Of a stretch of 64,000 nucleotides of DNA, positions 63,929-64,000 are shown in pieces. Both the position numbers and the translations under genes were made by a program. The notes beneath the pieces are model-generated. The model saw only the letters and a list, made by a program, of their open reading frames with translations, made no database searches and was not told the DNA's origin. This DNA comes from Flavobacterium profundi (GTDB taxonomy: Bacteria; Bacteroidota; Bacteroidia; Flavobacteriales; Flavobacteriaceae), in the NCBI RefSeq assembly GCF_006491645.1, contig NZ_VDCZ01000008.1, positions 141,492-205,491 on the forward strand, in the 5' to 3' direction. Position 1 is the first letter of the stretch, and every line of letters starts with the position of its first letter.

Positions 63929-63935
63929 TATTTTT

Positions 63936-64000
63936 ATGGAAAGAAAAGTCAAGTACGATTATGCATTTAAATTAGAATGCGTAAGATTAGTTTTAGAAAA
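63936..64000 (+). CDS. IS3-family transposase OrfA (N-terminal fragment, cut by window end)
   Basis: Twenty-one complete codons are visible (MERKVKYDYAFKLECVRLVL...). They match the start of IS3-family OrfA, a helix-turn-helix DNA-binding protein usually joined to the DDE transposase OrfB by programmed -1 frameshift. The frame is open to the edge. Only the start can be judged. Confidence 0.8.
   Translation, partial: MERKVKYDYAFKLECVRLVLE

Larger units (their letters stand above)
63893..64000 (+). mobile_element. IS3-family insertion sequence, left end only
   Basis: The left inverted repeat begins TGCACTGCCCCCAAAAAG and continues TTAGACA, the form of IS3/IS150-group ends. The transposase orfA starts 43 bases in. 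The element runs off the right edge, so its size, right end and target duplication cannot be seen. The T-G start fits the family rule. Confidence 0.85.

Overview
The window is a single stretch of low-GC, densely coded DNA from a member of the Bacteroidota, almost certainly family Flavobacteriaceae (Flavobacterium-like). The evidence is: several proteins with type IX secretion (T9SS) C-terminal sorting domains of type A (three) and type B (two); a PorP/SprF-like protein; a Bacteroidota-type MurF-Alr fusion; TonB receptor architecture with a carboxypeptidase-regulatory N-domain; and -7 elements of the Bacteroidota form TAnnTTTG in front of many genes. No rRNA, tRNA, CRISPR array or prophage was seen. 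The sequence is chromosomal housekeeping DNA rich in secreted and surface proteins, and no gene-free stretch exceeds 300 bases (the longest is 62599-62865).

Layout. 1-9167: the end of a T9SS cargo protein, an M20 dipeptidase, a small HExxH protein, an S9 peptidase and a large secreted metzincin protease with tandem FN3-GEVED modules. 9399-13202: a tight operon of a DAACS symporter, a DedA protein, a FAD oxidoreductase and the transglycosylase MtgA. 13366-21486: an outer-membrane barrel, a fasciclin lipoprotein, a propeller-type sensor kinase overlapping a LytTR response regulator, and a T9SS beta-helix protein. The promoters of the kinase and of the beta-helix protein carry the same paired motif at a 21-bp period. 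21682-29195: an AIM24 protein, a prolyl oligopeptidase, a TonB receptor with a small CxxC protein, a lipoprotein and Asd. 29350-37746: MscL, MurF-Alr, Tdk, an acidic coiled-coil protein, RsmI, OsmC, a HopJ-family protein and adenine deaminase. 37886-41605: RecJ, an MFS transporter and LpxH. 41779-51659: a T9SS type-B adhesin of 2330 residues, its PorP/SprF-like partner and an OmpA-family protein. 51733-64000: QueD, a 2OG-Fe(II) oxygenase, an enoyl-CoA hydratase-like protein, a second type-B surface protein, a very large unrecognised outer-membrane barrel, aspartate kinase, a GNAT protein and fructose-1,6-bisphosphatase. At the right edge lies the left end of an IS3-family element, apparently inserted inside the fbp terminator.

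How it fits together. The secreted peptidases and the TonB receptor suggest a cell that feeds on peptides and scavenges nutrients. The type-B adhesin module and the barrel/type-B pair are surface-display systems. The two-component pair probably controls itself and the adjacent beta-helix protein. The most interesting items are the shared 21-bp-period motif flanking the LytTR system, the unrecognised barrel linked to an orphan type-B protein, and the interrupted fbp terminator.
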